This document shows, in pieces, positions 11,025 through 22,743 of a stretch of DNA of 64,000 nucleotides. This DNA is from Ananas comosus. Its lineage: Eukaryota; Streptophyta; Magnoliopsida; Poales; Bromeliaceae. The number at the start of each line of letters is the position of its first letter. Position 1 is the stretch's first letter. The stretch lies in contig NC_033627.1 of assembly GCF_001540865.1 (NCBI RefSeq), positions 9,277,267 through 9,341,266 of the forward strand, read 5' to 3'. Under the pieces are notes generated by a model. It ran no database searches, was not told the DNA's origin, and saw nothing but the letters and a program-made list of their open reading frames with translations. A program made the position numbers and the translations under genes.

Positions 11025-12846
11025 CAATCATACACCTCAATGAGAAAACACAATGGAACTTCCGCTAGGAAAACTAGCCCAAAGTAAAAAAAAAAACCCG
11101 GAAGGAAAGACATCTAATCTACTACATTTTTATATTTATATATGCCATACATACCCATTTAATTGCAATTAGAATGAAGAAAAGGAAAACAGTTGAGCAC
11201 ATATTGTTCTCAAGCATTTACTTATATCCCCACTATGCCCTAACCAATAGAATATTCAATCATATCAAAGACAAATATCCTATGTAACCATCTAAATCTT
11301 AAATATACTCTCCAATTCTACTTGTCAACACAATGCTTGCCCTAACAACAAATCACCAAAATTGTTGGCAAATAAATATAAAGAGTTTCCTATCTCATAA
11401 CTGCCACGTATCAATTCAATATGTTTGTTCCATTGCTCGCATAGAGAAGCAATCTTTTATATACATAAAGCAACATCACAACAGAGCCAGCAAATAAATC
11501 TGTCAGCAACATGCCATTCTCTGATTTAAGAGGTTCCTTATCAATTACACATTAACCAATATACGTTATGACTTATAACTTGAAGCATAGGTTTGTTTTA
11601 TAAGCCTTATTTCCAAATTACTTAGAAATCTTACAAGGCTAACTCTTCTATATTATACAAATATTTAGAACAAACTGAAACTATAGTGTCAAAGTTTGAA
11701 GAAAAGACTTCCAACTGGACCTCGGAGTAATCTTTCTATATAAATTTCCTATTATATGACTGAATAAACCGATTGACTAGGGTTCCTTAGGACGTCTGAT
11801 CTCAAAAATCAAATAACTCCAATAAGACCATGACCCTATTATGACTGCTACGGTTGCTAATTATAGCTACTATTGCAGCCATATTAACTTGCAACTACCC
11901 TTTCTTCTTATTCTAACCTCATACAAATAAATAGAAATCCTCTCATGAAAAGAGTGTGAAACAGCAGAAATTTAGTTTTAGTAGAGCAGTTGAAATTTAA
12001 TATTTGCACCCCAATAAAGATAAAGCCTAGTCGAAACTACATAATTAAGAACATCAGATCTAACATGCATGCTTGCACCTACAGCCATCTATGAGCATTC
12101 GTGCTTTGAACCCCACTGACTTCCTTTGCAGCCAATAATAATTGATGCAAAGTGCTAACAGGAACTAGGGTCATCACCAAAACCACTTGTCTGCATATAA
12201 GCAACACTTATACAACAGTATATTACATAAATATCTAACAAAGAATAATGTTACTAATAGATTGAGCACAGGAAGATCAATGGCTTCTTAAAGTCATAAT
12301 CTATAACTCACAGCGTTTGCACTAAAAGCAATGCGGACTCATGATTGCGTCACTATATTAAGCTTCATAAACCATGTCAAGAATTTAGCTACAATCCACA
12401 GTAGCCACTGAGGCCACAATTTACTTAGTGATTTGTCTTCATTTTGATTCTGATATTTCCCACGATGGCAACCTATAAAGTTGATGGCATAAAAAAAATA
12501 CAAAAAGGCTACTCACTATTCCAAGAAAAGGCTAGGGCAAAAGTGATCGTGCACAGTTCTGCAAGTGAAAAAGTAGAAAGGTTTCAGCGGCAGTTAGTTA
12601 TCAAAAGAACCTGCATAGCCACTTCTAATGAAACTAATACAAAGTAGTAGACAATTGACTTATCTGACCATTTTACCGAAAGCGATTCACTTCACCAAAT
12701 TTGATATTTTTCCATTTTGCCTCAATTTCTTATACACACCATTTAATGACTATCGAATTTGGAAGAAAACTGTGAAGCTAGAATATTTTCTGATTTACTT
12801 TAAAAGAAAAAAAACACGATAGATATTCTAGACAAAATACAAGAGG
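11025..12846. other. Intron sequence without recognised features
   Basis: AT-rich sequence lies between two transposable elements inside the BRIP-like intron. I see no conserved domain, LTR end or array. The short open frames at 12444-12822 match nothing I know and are probably chance. Confidence 0.5.
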
Positions 12847-12854
12847 ATAACAAT

Positions 12855-13953
12855 CAAGGTTTAAACTGCCGCCCTGTGCCGTACAGCACGGGGCAGCACA
12901 TACCGTGCCACCAAAAAGGTGACACAGTACGCGGGGGGGGGTCCCGAACCCCCCCTCCGTGCCGCGGCACACAGCCTGTGTCGCACAAGACAGAGTGACA
13001 CGGCACAGCGTGCCACAGCACAGTACCATTTTTTTTTTTTTGCTTTTTGTTTTTCTTCTTTTTGTTTTGTTCTTTGGGGCATATAGAGCATTCTAGGTAC
13101 ACCACGCCCCCCTAAAGACATTGCAAATCGAAAATTTACTTATTAGATAAGTCAAAAAAATTATAAGTTAAATTTTTTTTGTTTATCAATACACGGACAA
13201 AAGATTTGTCCGAGCCCTCCATTCCACCACAAATATCTATTTTTATTTCACAAATTATTTTATCAAAATCGCACCACGAAATTTTTGGCGAATTAAGGAA
13301 ACAAAATTGAACTCAATAAACAAATTTTGAGCCACATCAAACATAAAATTTTTATTTTTGCGCTAGAAGATTGAAAATACTAATAAAATTAAAAGCTAAA
13401 TTAAATCAATTGATACTTAAATTTATTTAATTTATTTGTCATATAATTTATTGCTTAATTTTTTTGATAGATCTACTAAATTTTTGAAAAAATTAAAAAA
13501 AGTAATTTTTTTCTAATACTTTTTAAAATAATTTTTTCAAATAATTTTTAAAATTATTTTTTTGTACGTTATAAAAGAAAGACTATAATATGGTCAAAAG
13601 AAAAAAAGACAAAAAGATGTCTTTACACTTTAAAAATTCTAATCTGTAAAAATTTCTATTCTGCATCAGGTATAATTATACTTTACATAAAAAAAGCTTA
13701 AAAATATGTTAATTGATGAGTATAGTAAGCTATATATAGCAAATATTCATAATTATATGATTAAATCTTTCAAAATTACATTATAAGCGCTTATTGGAAC
13801 CAAAAAAACTGAAATAAGTCCGTACCAAAGTGTACCAGTAGGAGGTCGTGCGTATCCATCGGGACGCAAGCGTACCATGTGTCGATACGGAAATGTGCTG
13901 GTGCCTTACCATGCCAGGCAGACAGTGGCACGCCCCCGTGCCACGGCACCTTG
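12855..13953 (-). mobile_element. hAT-like non-autonomous element, copy 1
   Basis: This 1.1-kb element is the reverse complement of 17971-19060 over most of its length. The ends read CAAGGTTTAAACTGCC and GCCACGGCACCTTG, the same CAAGG terminus as the MITE at 8420. Both subterminal regions are GC-rich with repeated CGTGCC/GGCACG; the middle is AT-rich with T/A runs. No transposase is present. An 8-bp duplication is not visible (ATAACAAT on the left, ACCATCTC on the right), so one end may be truncated or rearranged. Confidence 0.7.
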
Positions 13954-14051
13954 ACCATCTCATCCCCGAAATTGTAAGCCTGGAGGGTCATGTGCACCAA
14001 CAACCGTCTTGCTTGATTCTCAGCTCTGTGAAAGGTCCTAAATAATATTCT

Positions 14052-14078
14052 TAGGGCTTAGGGTTTAGGGTTTAAGGT
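14052..14078. repeat. Short interstitial telomere-like repeat
   Basis: About four copies of the plant telomere unit TTTAGGG in degenerate form lie just outside hAT-like copy 1. Such tracts can mark repaired breaks or telo-box elements; this one is too short to decide. Confidence 0.4.
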
Positions 14079-14859
14079 TCCGAAATTTTACACGCTGCTC
14101 CCCACTAAGCCACGAACCTCTCATCCTGTTGTGTCTATCATTCTTATCTCATCTTTTCTTATCCAGTTTTATCCTCCTTCCTGCGCCATTCTGTAACTTC
14201 TAGTTTTAGGTTTTTTGCGAAAAAAAAAAAAAGAGCTCCTATCTGCTCCAAAAAAAAGTACTTGCCTACCACCTCAGGAAAATCAAGTTACTATCAACAT
14301 TATTATGAGAAAGTCATATCTTGTTTAGAGGGTGACAGTTTAAATTTTAGTCTAATTGATGAAGAAGCACAGGAGATTTTGGAAATACAAAACTGGAACT
14401 TAATGCATTTAGGATTAATAACTATTGGAGTCAAAGGACTAGTACGAAAACAATTAGGAACTAAAACTATAAACCTGGATATAAGAATAGATATTTCTTA
14501 CGAAAATCCTCTGCTAAAAAACCATAGTGAAAAGATATATTTGAGGTAGATGTAGATTGTTCTTCACTCATGCATTCTAAGCTTTGAAGATTATTAAATA
14601 GATTTTCGTCAGAGTAAGTTTTTTCGAACAGATTCTTTATATCCCTAATGATGTCATCTGGAGTGTCTTCAAATAATTTGTACGTATCTTTAATTATTAT
14701 GGAAACATTGCAGTTCCACTAAATCATATGCCATAGAAGAATAATTTTAAATAGAATCCTACAGCAGAGGTGGCTCTTGAAAAATTAAACAAAGCATTGA
14801 CTATGGCACCATTTTGGCTATTCCCAACTACTCTAAAAGTTTATCATTGAATGTGATGC

Positions 14860-16801
14860 ATGTGGGGCTGGTGTTGGAGCAGTATTGATGCAAGAAAGGC
14901 CAATTGCTTTCTTTAGTCATGCATTGCAAGGTCAACATCTTATGCTGTCAACATATGGAAAGGAAAAATTGGCATTGGTATGGCTATCCAGAAATGGCGC
15001 CATTATCTATTGGGACAGCAGTTTACTATGTGAACTGATCGAAAGAGCCTTAGATATTTATGGCCCCAGCGGATATACACAAATGCTCAACAAAGGTGGC
15101 TTTATAAATTGATGGGATTTAATTTTGTTATGGAATATAAAAAAGAAAGATAATATCGTTGCTGATGCATTATCTAGAAGAGAGAGAGGAAGAAAATGGA
15201 GGAGAAAGCAAGGGCGAGCTGATGGCAATTTCTCATCCTATACCTAAGTAGGCTGAAGCGAGTAAAGAGGAAAACATTCTAATCTGATTTTGAAAATCTT
15301 AGTGCAGCTAGTACAAGATGCAGAAGCTATAGGTCCTTGGAGGCACTCAAATGGTATTCTGTTATTTAAAGAAAAGATCTATCTAACAGAGGATTTACCA
15401 TTGGTTAATGACATTACTAAACAAGTTCATAAATCATAATTCTCATGGGGGATTTATAAAAACAATGAAAAGAATATGTGCTAATCTCTATTGGAAAGGA
15501 ATGAGACAACGACTTAAAAAGTTTATTAGAGAATGTGACACATGTCAATGCCGCAAGGTGGAGAATCTTGGACCAGCTGGGCTCCTACCACCTTTGCCTA
15601 TTCCAGATCAGGTATGGGATGATATCTCAATGGATTTGTAGATGCATTGCCAATTTCTAGAGGGAAATCAACTATAATGGTTGTTGTGGATCATTTTTTT
15701 AAATATACAAATTTTGTTCCAATTTCTCATCCATATATAGCAGTTGGGTGGCGCAAGTTTTCTTTGATAATATATTTAAGCTACATGGTATGGTTAGAAG
15801 TATCATATGTGAGATCCTGTATTTTTTAGCCCATTTTGGACAGTATTTCGTTTGAACAGCACAAAGTTTAATTTTAGTTCCACTTATCATCCCCAAACAG
15901 ATTAACAAAGTGAAGTTGTGAATCTAACAATGAAAATGTATTTGCAGTGCTTGTGAGATCCTGTATTTACTAGTTCATTTTGGACAGAACTATTTCGTTT
16001 GAACAGCACAAAGTTTAATCTTAGTTCCAGTTATCATCTTAATCTTAGTTCCAGTTATCATCCCCAAACAGATTAACAAAGTGAAGTTGTAAATCAAACA
16101 ATGGAAATATATTTGCAGTGCTTTACAAGTTCTCATCCGAAGGAGTGGACTAAATGGTTAAAATGGGCTGAATTTTGTTATAATACTAGTTGGCAATCGG
16201 CAATTTAAAAAACTCCTTTTGAAGCAGTGTGGAAGTGCCCCATCTACTGACTCTCCTACGTTCCCAGAAGTGCGAAAGTGGCAACTGTGGAGCAGGTACT
16301 AGTGGATCGAGATCAGATTAGTAAAGATTTGCAAAAGAATCTTAAAGATGCACAAGCAAGAATGAAGAAAGTATATGTTTCATACCATAGAGAAAGAGAG
16401 TTTGTTGAAGGTGATTGGCTTTATCTTAAGCTCCAACCCTATAGACAAATGTCTCTATCTATGAGGAAGAATCTCAAACTCTTGCCACAGTACTTCGGAC
16501 CTTTTAAGGTGCTTAAAGAATTGGTGTTGTATCATACAAACAGGAATTACCTGATAGTTCTCGCATTTCATTCAATTTTTCATGTGTCTTTACTGAAAGA
16601 AAAAATTGGAGCTACAATCCAATCACAACTTCCCCTCGCTGGAGATGAAGATGAAAATTTGATTCCAAGACCTAAAGCAGTGTTGGACAGTTGGATACAG
16701 AGGAAAAGAAGGTAGATTTTTGATCCACTTGCAAGGACGCTTACCAGTTGAATCCACATTTGAAGATTTGGAATTCATGACGAAACAATTTCTAGAATAT
16801 G
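14860..16801 (+). pseudogene. Chromovirus (Ty3) pol remnant
   Basis: A broken pol gene is read on the plus strand. An RNase H fragment lies at about 14860-15160 (RPIAFFSHALQGQHLMLSTY). The integrase zinc-binding and core start lie at 15408-15830 (CDTCQCRKVENLGPAG, WDDISMDL, MVVVDHFFKYTNFVPISHP). The integrase C-terminal part is at 16278-16715 (YFGPFKVLKEL, HSIFHVSLLKEKIG). A chromodomain tail follows at about 16717-16800 (VESTFEDLEFMTKQFLEYAL, then EDKD). Many stops and frameshifts are present, and a segment near 15820-16080 is partly duplicated. Gag, protease and most of RT are missing. The tail resembles the Reina-like group of chromoviruses. Confidence 0.82.
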
Positions 16802-16839
16802 CCCTTGAGGACAAGGACTAAATCAACGGGAAGAAATGA

Positions 16840-17213
16840 TGTGTGAAGCTAGCATAGTACATACCTATTTAATGTGTTGTTGCATGCATTTCTTTCAGGG
16901 AGTTAGTAGTGGGTTTCGGCAGTTTCTATTTGTTAGGTAGTTAATATTTTGTATTCTACTGTGTTGTTTGCCTTGAAAGTCGGATCACGTTCAATCAAGC
17001 ACTCCTTCGAATCCGTGCAATCAAAGAGATCGGGATAATCCGAGGTGTTGTATCGCCAGAGCAGCACAGAGGGCCTAAAGCTACTCTTACACAAGCTATT
17101 TTCCAAACTCTATTTTCCTTAAATTTAGTTGTGTTTTAATTTAATATTTTTTGATCTATGATTTAGTCAAAATTAAGTGAAATTAAATCAAATCCCAGAA
17201 TTTTCACCCAACA
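16840..17213 (+). repeat. LTR-like relic A next to the chromovirus
   Basis: Immediately after the chromovirus coding remnant, 16975-17213 matches 20035-20289 in the same orientation, ending in TTTTCACCCAACA in both. This is most simply the 3' LTR of the chromovirus. The left boundary is uncertain. Confidence 0.5.
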
Positions 17214-17970
17214 ATCTAGAGTAGCTTTATCTGGAATCTGATAAAATTTATTTGATAATTTCTCCTAATCTTATGAATAAATAGTTAGTTTTTCATCAAT
17301 TTTACTTTTCGGGATCACTACGTTATTGCAGTAACTCTTGATCGGAACATTAGGCAGATAGAATATTGTTTTCTAGATTACTTAATTTAACCATATCAAC
17401 TGATATTAGTACGTATTATTTCTAGATCTTGTCCTATTCACAATCTGTTGTTATCTATAACTGAGAAAGAAAAAAATAATATATATATACACATTGAGGG
17501 GAGAGAGTAGGGCTACTAATGTCTAATATGTATAGGGGTCTTTGTTCTCATAAGTCATTTTCGATGATGGATATAATGAATAGAATTTTCTATTGCTCAT
17601 AATGGTATAGTAACCAGACTATATAAAAGTACACCTTACAAGAAAGAGAAAGACCCTTTCGTTGAAGCAATCGATAAACAGATCTCTACTACAAAATACT
17701 CATGTAAAAAATGAATATCCTAATTTTCATTAATTTACTTTCAGTATTTTCAAGGTAATTGTAGGTACCTAGCTATCGAAATATCAAGCTAGGGAAGAGC
17801 AAGCTAGCAAGCAAGGGCCCACGTAAAAGGAAGGCTCATGCCAATTCCTCAGAAGATTCTTCCACAACGGACTCCAAGAATCAGGAGCTACTTTAGACCA
17901 AGCAAATGCCAATCTCGTTGTAACTGCTAGAGTCATCAAGGGGTTTCAAAATCAAGAGCTACATTAGGCC
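17214..17970 (+). other. Unassigned intron stretch before hAT-like copy 2
   Basis: There is no gene. The segment around 17885-17945 (GAGCTACTTTAGACC, then CCAATCTCGTTG, then GTCATCAAGG) is repeated in diverged form around the insertion point of the next element (17951-17970 plus 19061-19130). It therefore acts as a built-in picture of the empty site. Confidence 0.45.
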
Positions 17971-19060
17971 CAAGGTTTAAAGTGTCGTGGCACGGGGGCG
18001 TGCCGCTGTCTGCCTAGCACGGTACGGCACCAGCACGCTTCCGTGCCGACACATGGTACGCTTGCGTGCCGATAGATACGCATGACCTCCTACCGGTACA
18101 CTTTGACACAAACTTATTTCAGTTTTTTTTGTTTCAATAAACTCTTATAATATTATTTTGAAAGATTTAATCAAATAATTATGAATATTTGCTATGTATA
18201 GCTTACTATACTCATCAATTAATATACTTGAAAGCTTTTTTGTATGTAAAGTACAACTATATTTGATGCAGAATAAAAATTTTTACAGGTTAGAATTTTT
18301 AAAATGCAAAGATATCTTTTTTGTCTTTTTTCTTTTGACCATATTATAGTCTTTCTTTTATAAAATAAAAAAAATAATTTTTTAATTAATTTTTCCAAAA
18401 AATTAGTAGATCTATCAAAAAAATTAAGCGATATATTATATGACAAATAAATTAAATAAATTTAGTATCAATTAATTTAATTTAACTTTTAATTTTATCA
18501 GTATTTTCAATCTTCTAATGCAAAAATAAAATTTTATGTTTGATGTGCCTTAAAATTTGTTTATTGAGTACGATTTTGTTTCCTTAATTTGGCAAAAGTT
18601 TCGCGGTGCGACAAATTTTGATAAAATAATTTGTGAATAAAAAATAGATGTCTATGGTGAAAGCAGAGGGATTGAATATGTAAATTAAAAATTTGCCCTA
18701 TATTGGTAAACAAAAAAATTAAATTATAATTTTTTTTGACTTGCCTAATAAATAGATCTTCGATTTGCAATATTTTTTGGAGGTTGTAGGGTACCCAGAA
18801 TGCTTCGGGTACCCCAAAAAATAAAACAAAAAGAGAAAAAAACAAAAAGCAAAAAAAAAGCTTCTTTTTTTTTTTTGCATAGTGCTAGCATGCCACTGTG
18901 CAGCAGCACGTATCGCTGTGCCGCTCTGTCTCGTGCGGCACGGCCCCGCGTGCCGCGGCACGGAGGGGGGTCCGATACCCCCCTATATCGTGCCCCTTTC
19001 TTGGTGGCACGGTACGTGCCGCACTGGCACGGTGCGGCATGGCCGACACTTAAATCCTTG
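17971..19060 (+). mobile_element. hAT-like non-autonomous element, copy 2
   Basis: This copy opens CAAGGTTTAAAGTGTCGTGG and closes with CACTTAAATCCTTG, giving imperfect inverted termini. The flanks ATTAGGCC (17963-17970) and TTTAGACC (19061-19068) agree at six of eight bases. The unoccupied paralogous site at about 17893 reads TTTAGACC. Together these support an 8-bp hAT-type duplication that has since mutated. The element is the inverted partner of 12855-13953 and contains no transposase. Confidence 0.78.
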
Positions 19061-19619
19061 TTTAGACCAAGCCAAAGCCAATGCCAATCTCGCTGAAACC
19101 CCAGTAGTCCTAGAGTCGTCAAGGGTGTTGGTATTAAGCCCAAGACAGAAGTCATCAGCAGTGGAAACCCAACCTAAAAAATTCGATGGGTAGAAACAAA
19201 CTGAATGTATAATTAATGTGAGGGCCCTTTTATTTCTCTACCACTATGGCAGTGGTGCCCATGTTATTAAAGATAAGGATGATGAGGAAGAGTTAAACTC
19301 TAAATGGTTCCAAGATTCAAGAAATAGGGTGTTACCGTTACCTTGCCTACATCATTATTAGGACCTACTAAGTATGTGGAGTTGTGAGGTCATGACTATG
19401 TAATTTGGGATGATTCCTAAAACACACATGAACAAAACCGGTTGTACTATGTGTGATTCCTAGAAATTCGATTCACCGGCCTGATTCAAGGCCTGGTCTA
19501 TCAAGTGCCCATGGATGCATATGATCAACACTAAGCTAAGATTCAAACCGAAAGGTACCTATAGTAGAATGCACAGTATAAAGTTCTCAATTTAGTTTGA
19601 TGTCTTTTATTAGCGTTTT

Positions 19620-20289
19620 CCATTGTTTATATATTATTGTTATTTAAGAAGTTTTTCAAATTCAATTTAAATTACGTGAGGGAATATTGTAAATTGGGTA
19701 GTACATTTAAAAGATTTAATTTAAAAATGATAGTTAATCAAAAGATTTAATTTAAACTTAACTTAAATATAATGTTATTTAATATAAGAAAAGTGACCCA
19801 TATTTCCCCTTTTCTTTCTCCTATCCACAAGAGGGGTAAAGATACCCCATTTCTCATGCAAAGTGGGATCATGCATTCTAAAAACGGAACGTCCCACAAA
19901 AGTCTTTTGGACCATCAACTATTATAAAAAGGAAATAAAAGATAGACACAAAAACGAACCCCAACAAATAGAAAGTAAAAAAAATCTTATTCCCACTTTT
20001 CTTCTTCTATTCTATTAATCCTGTGAGTTGAGATCTTGAAAGTCAAATAACGTTCAATCAAGCGCTCGTTTGAATGTTCAAGGTCTTGTATCGCTAGAGA
20101 AGTTTTGCTGAAGACTCGCACATGGAGAGGCTAAAAGTTACTTAGGACATTGCATCACACAACTCACCAAGCTATTTTCCAAAACTCTACTCTCCTTTAA
20201 TTTAGTTTTGTTTTAATTTAATATTTTTTGTTCTAAGATTTAGCCAAAATTAAGTGAAATTAAATCAAATTTGAGATTTTTCACCCAAC
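19620..20289 (+). repeat. LTR-like relic B
   Basis: The last 255 bp match LTR-like relic A, ending in TTTTCACCCAACA. A TATA-like TATAAAAAGG lies near 19922, upstream of the matching part, as expected in an LTR promoter. It probably derives from the same chromovirus family. The left boundary is uncertain. Confidence 0.45.
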
Positions 20290-20748
20290 AGTTTGTGCTT
20301 AAATTCTTCACCATCAAGGAAGATGTCTTTCTACAGCCATTAAACACACTGTATCTTGGAGGGTTCGGGTCACCTCGAAGCAGCCCATTTCTACCATTTT
20401 CTAAAGTTGTTCACTTTCTAGTACATTCAGAAAAGGGAGACAAGGTTCTAGTTTGATAGCACAATGCGACGAGACAACCGGCAAAACGCACAAAAATATC
20501 ACAATTTCCGAATTTTACCCTTCCCTTACTCAATTCCAGGAAAAGATTCCACTAATTCCGAACTACTCTGGTCAGAAATTGGCGATTCTCCACAATCCCC
20601 ACCCCATCCCAGACCCAAAACTACCTTACTCCAATGACCCAATCCGACATCAAAAACCCTAACCAAGCACCAACAAAGAACGAACAGAAACCCTAAACCT
20701 AGGTTCTAATCCCAAACAACTCAGATCCAAGGGATCAAGGAGCGGTAC

Positions 20749-21269
20749 CTGTGCACGGCGTCCTCGATCGAGGCGAAGGGGGTCTTGATGTCGGGGTTGC
20801 ACACCTTCATGGCGTCCTGCTGCGCCATCTCCACCTCCACCGGGTTCCGCCGCACCTGCGTCTGCGATTGGGACTGCGTTTGCGTTTGCGTTTGCGTTTG
20901 CGACTGCGTTTGCGTTTGCGTTTGCGTCTGCGTCTGGGACTGCGTTTGGGGTTGGGGTTGGGGTTGGGGTTGGGGTTGGAAGTGGAGGGATCGGAACCCC
21001 GGGGAGCGGAGGTGGGCGTCGATGTTGGAGGGAAAGCGGGAGATGGCCTGCTGTTGTTGTTGGTGGTGGTGGTGGTGCAGGAGCTGCTGTGGTTTCGGAA
21101 GCTGTGTTTGGGGAAGCTGCTGCTGCGGTTGCGGGAATTGGTGGTGCGTTTGGTGGTTCTGCTGCTGCTGCTGCTGCTGCTGGAAGAGGAAAATCTGTTG
21201 GTGGTGCTGCTGGAGAAGCAGCTGCTGCTGCGCCGCCAACGCGGCGGCGTTGTTCGCTCCGTCGTCCAT
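20749..21269 (-). CDS. BRIP: GLTSCR1-domain (BRIP-like) SWI/SNF subunit, exon 1
   Basis: Exon 1 encodes residues 1-173 and two bases of codon 174. The start at 21269 gives MDDGANNAAALAAQQQ in the context AAAATGG. An upstream in-frame Met at 21326 would add only a Lys-rich stretch read from the A-rich leader, so I reject it. The protein begins with Gln/His-rich low complexity (eight Gln at residues 30-37), then alternating Gln-Pro and Gln-Thr/Ser dipeptides at about 95-140. It ends with NPDIKTPFASIEDAVH, the first half of the GLTSCR1 signature. Splicing to 9715 gives a 373-residue protein. Gln-rich N-termini are common in chromatin-complex subunits. The dipeptide tracts are coded by near-perfect triplet and hexamer repeats and are probably length-variable. 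Confidence 0.88.
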
Positions 21270-21463
21270 TTTCGCTGGAGAACTTTCTTTCTCTTTTGTT
21301 TTTGTTTTTGTTTTTTTCTTTTTCACTTTTGGGGGGTGGGGTGGGTTGCGCAGTGCGGCGAGTTTCAGGGCGCACGCAGGCGAAAATTAGGGGAGAAAGG
21401 TCCCTGCGTCGATTTGGTAACGCACCCGCACGGACAAAATTTTGGGCTTTTTTCACTTTCAAT
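21270..21463 (-). promoter_or_regulatory. 5' leader and proximal promoter of the BRIP-like gene
   Basis: Only about 195 bp of non-repeat sequence separates the start codon from the MITE at 21464. The minus strand holds a C-rich stretch (CCCACCCCACC) followed by an A-rich leader with AAAAAC repeats. I see no clear TATA box in this interval, so the transcription start may lie in or near the MITE. Confidence 0.45.
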
Positions 21464-22152
21464 GGCTCCGTTTGGTTCAGAAATAAATAGTACCTAGTTA
21501 TACCGAAAATAGATAGAATATAAATTTTTAATAAGAACAAAAGTATTTTATTATTTGGATGAAAATATAAGTATAATATAAAACTAGAAAAATTATATTT
21601 GGATGGTTATTGAAAATAAGAAGAATAGTTGTTAGTTATAAATAGAAAATAATGATATTATCTCTATAATTAAATTTAAATTTTTAAATTTTAAACTTAT
21701 AATTTTAAATTAAAAATTAAAAATTTTAACTTTTAAATTTTAAATTTTGAAATTATAATTTCAAATATCAAATTTTAAATTTAAGACCAAATTTAAATTT
21801 TAAAGATATAAAATAGCAAATTTAAAATTTAAAAACTAAACATATCAAATTTATAATTTAAAATTTAAAAATATCAAATTTAAAATTTAAACTTTAAAAT
21901 TTATAATTTTAAATTATAAATTTAAATTTTAAAATTATAAATTTTAAGAATTTAAATTTAAATTTAAAATAAAAATCTCTCTCTCTCTCTACCCAAGTGG
22001 GTGGGAACTAGCTTGGCCGAGTGGGAACTATTGTTTCTACCTTACTCCGGTAAGGTGAGAACAATAGTTCCCACCATACCCCAATTTTTGTTTGGGTATA
22101 AAGAGGGGGGTAACCACCTCATCCTCCCTTGATACCCGATCCAAACGGGGTC
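21464..22152. mobile_element. MITE in the promoter of the BRIP-like gene
   Basis: The inverted termini are GGCTCCGTTTGGTTC and GATCCAAACGGGGTC. The interior is AT-rich with AAATTTAAA motifs plus a CT microsatellite near 21978. The ends resemble other elements here with a GTTTGG core (35426, 37705). A 3-bp duplication could not be fixed (AAT on the left, TAA on the right). Confidence 0.65.
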
Positions 22153-22198
22153 TAAATGTTTTTGTTTTTACATTTCCATCGTTTGTCCTCTACATTTT

Positions 22199-22743
22199 TG
22201 TCATGCCCCGCCCGCGACCGCCAATTTGGTCGCTTCGGGTACGTCGATTAGACGCCGAACGGACAGAATCTTTCCTGTCCGCACAAGGCTAACAACAACA
22301 AGATCATGTATCTAAACAGTTACCCAGGAAACATTAACCTCATATATGATCTAAGCAAGTACTAATATAAGCAATCAACAAAAGAGAGAAAAATCTAGCT
22401 ATTATAATTCCATTCAACATATACATCTAGTTTACATTTTTCATCTCTAAAATGTATACATGTTCACCTCAAAATACAAAATAGCTCTTCAATATATATA
22501 TCATCTATCACTCATGTACACGAGGGTACTCTAATGCAAAAGGAAAGCTGTTAGCTAACTAGGGCGCTATGCCCTTATCGCGGTCCTCGCCCGGTCCGCT
22601 CGAACTCGGCCCTACAACAAAGTGGGGTGAGAACCATATAAATATAGTTTTCAGTGGGTTCGGACGCCGAGTCCGTCGATCTTCCCACTAGATCTAAGCA
22701 GGCATAAGTAGATAGATAGATATATGAAAATGAGCTGCTACAT
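22199..22743 (-). mobile_element. Family B LTR (minus), 3' part
   Basis: This begins TGTCATGCCCCG on the plus strand, the reverse of the GGGGCATGACA end at 59571. The neighbouring block (CCGTTCGGCGTCTAATCGAC on the minus strand) closely matches 59511-59530. It is split at 22743 by the family A element and continues at 33499-35277. No internal retroelement sequence adjoins it, so it looks like a solo LTR, though I could not find matching target duplications. Confidence 0.7.

Larger units (their letters stand above)
9716..20748 (-). other. 11,033-bp intron of the BRIP-like gene
   Basis: The donor on the minus strand is AG|GTACCG (GT at 20747-20748). The acceptor is an AG at 9716-9717 just before the LLPYHV codons. 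The intron contains a PIF/Harbinger-like element, two hAT-like elements in opposite orientation, a chromovirus remnant and LTR relics. Native intron sequence is probably limited to parts of 9716-9907, 11025-12850 and 20290-20748. The bases directly before the acceptor AG are a run of about ten A, with the pyrimidine-rich stretch only upstream of it, an unusual layout for a plant 3' splice site. Confidence 0.8.

Noticed and set aside
18745..19193. Cys/Arg-rich frames at the end of hAT-like copy 2, with similar ones at 12778-13121
   Set aside because: They lie in GC-rich subterminal repeats of non-coding elements and differ between copies.
20751..21497. 248-residue plus-strand frame, Leu/Arg-rich
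   Set aside because: Antisense shadow of exon 1; it encodes only dipeptide repeats.
20659..21540. 293-residue Pro/Ala-rich frame overlapping exon 1 on the minus strand
   Set aside because: It is a shifted reading of the same GC-rich repeats; the Gln-rich frame joins the GLTSCR1 core and the splice donor, this one does not.
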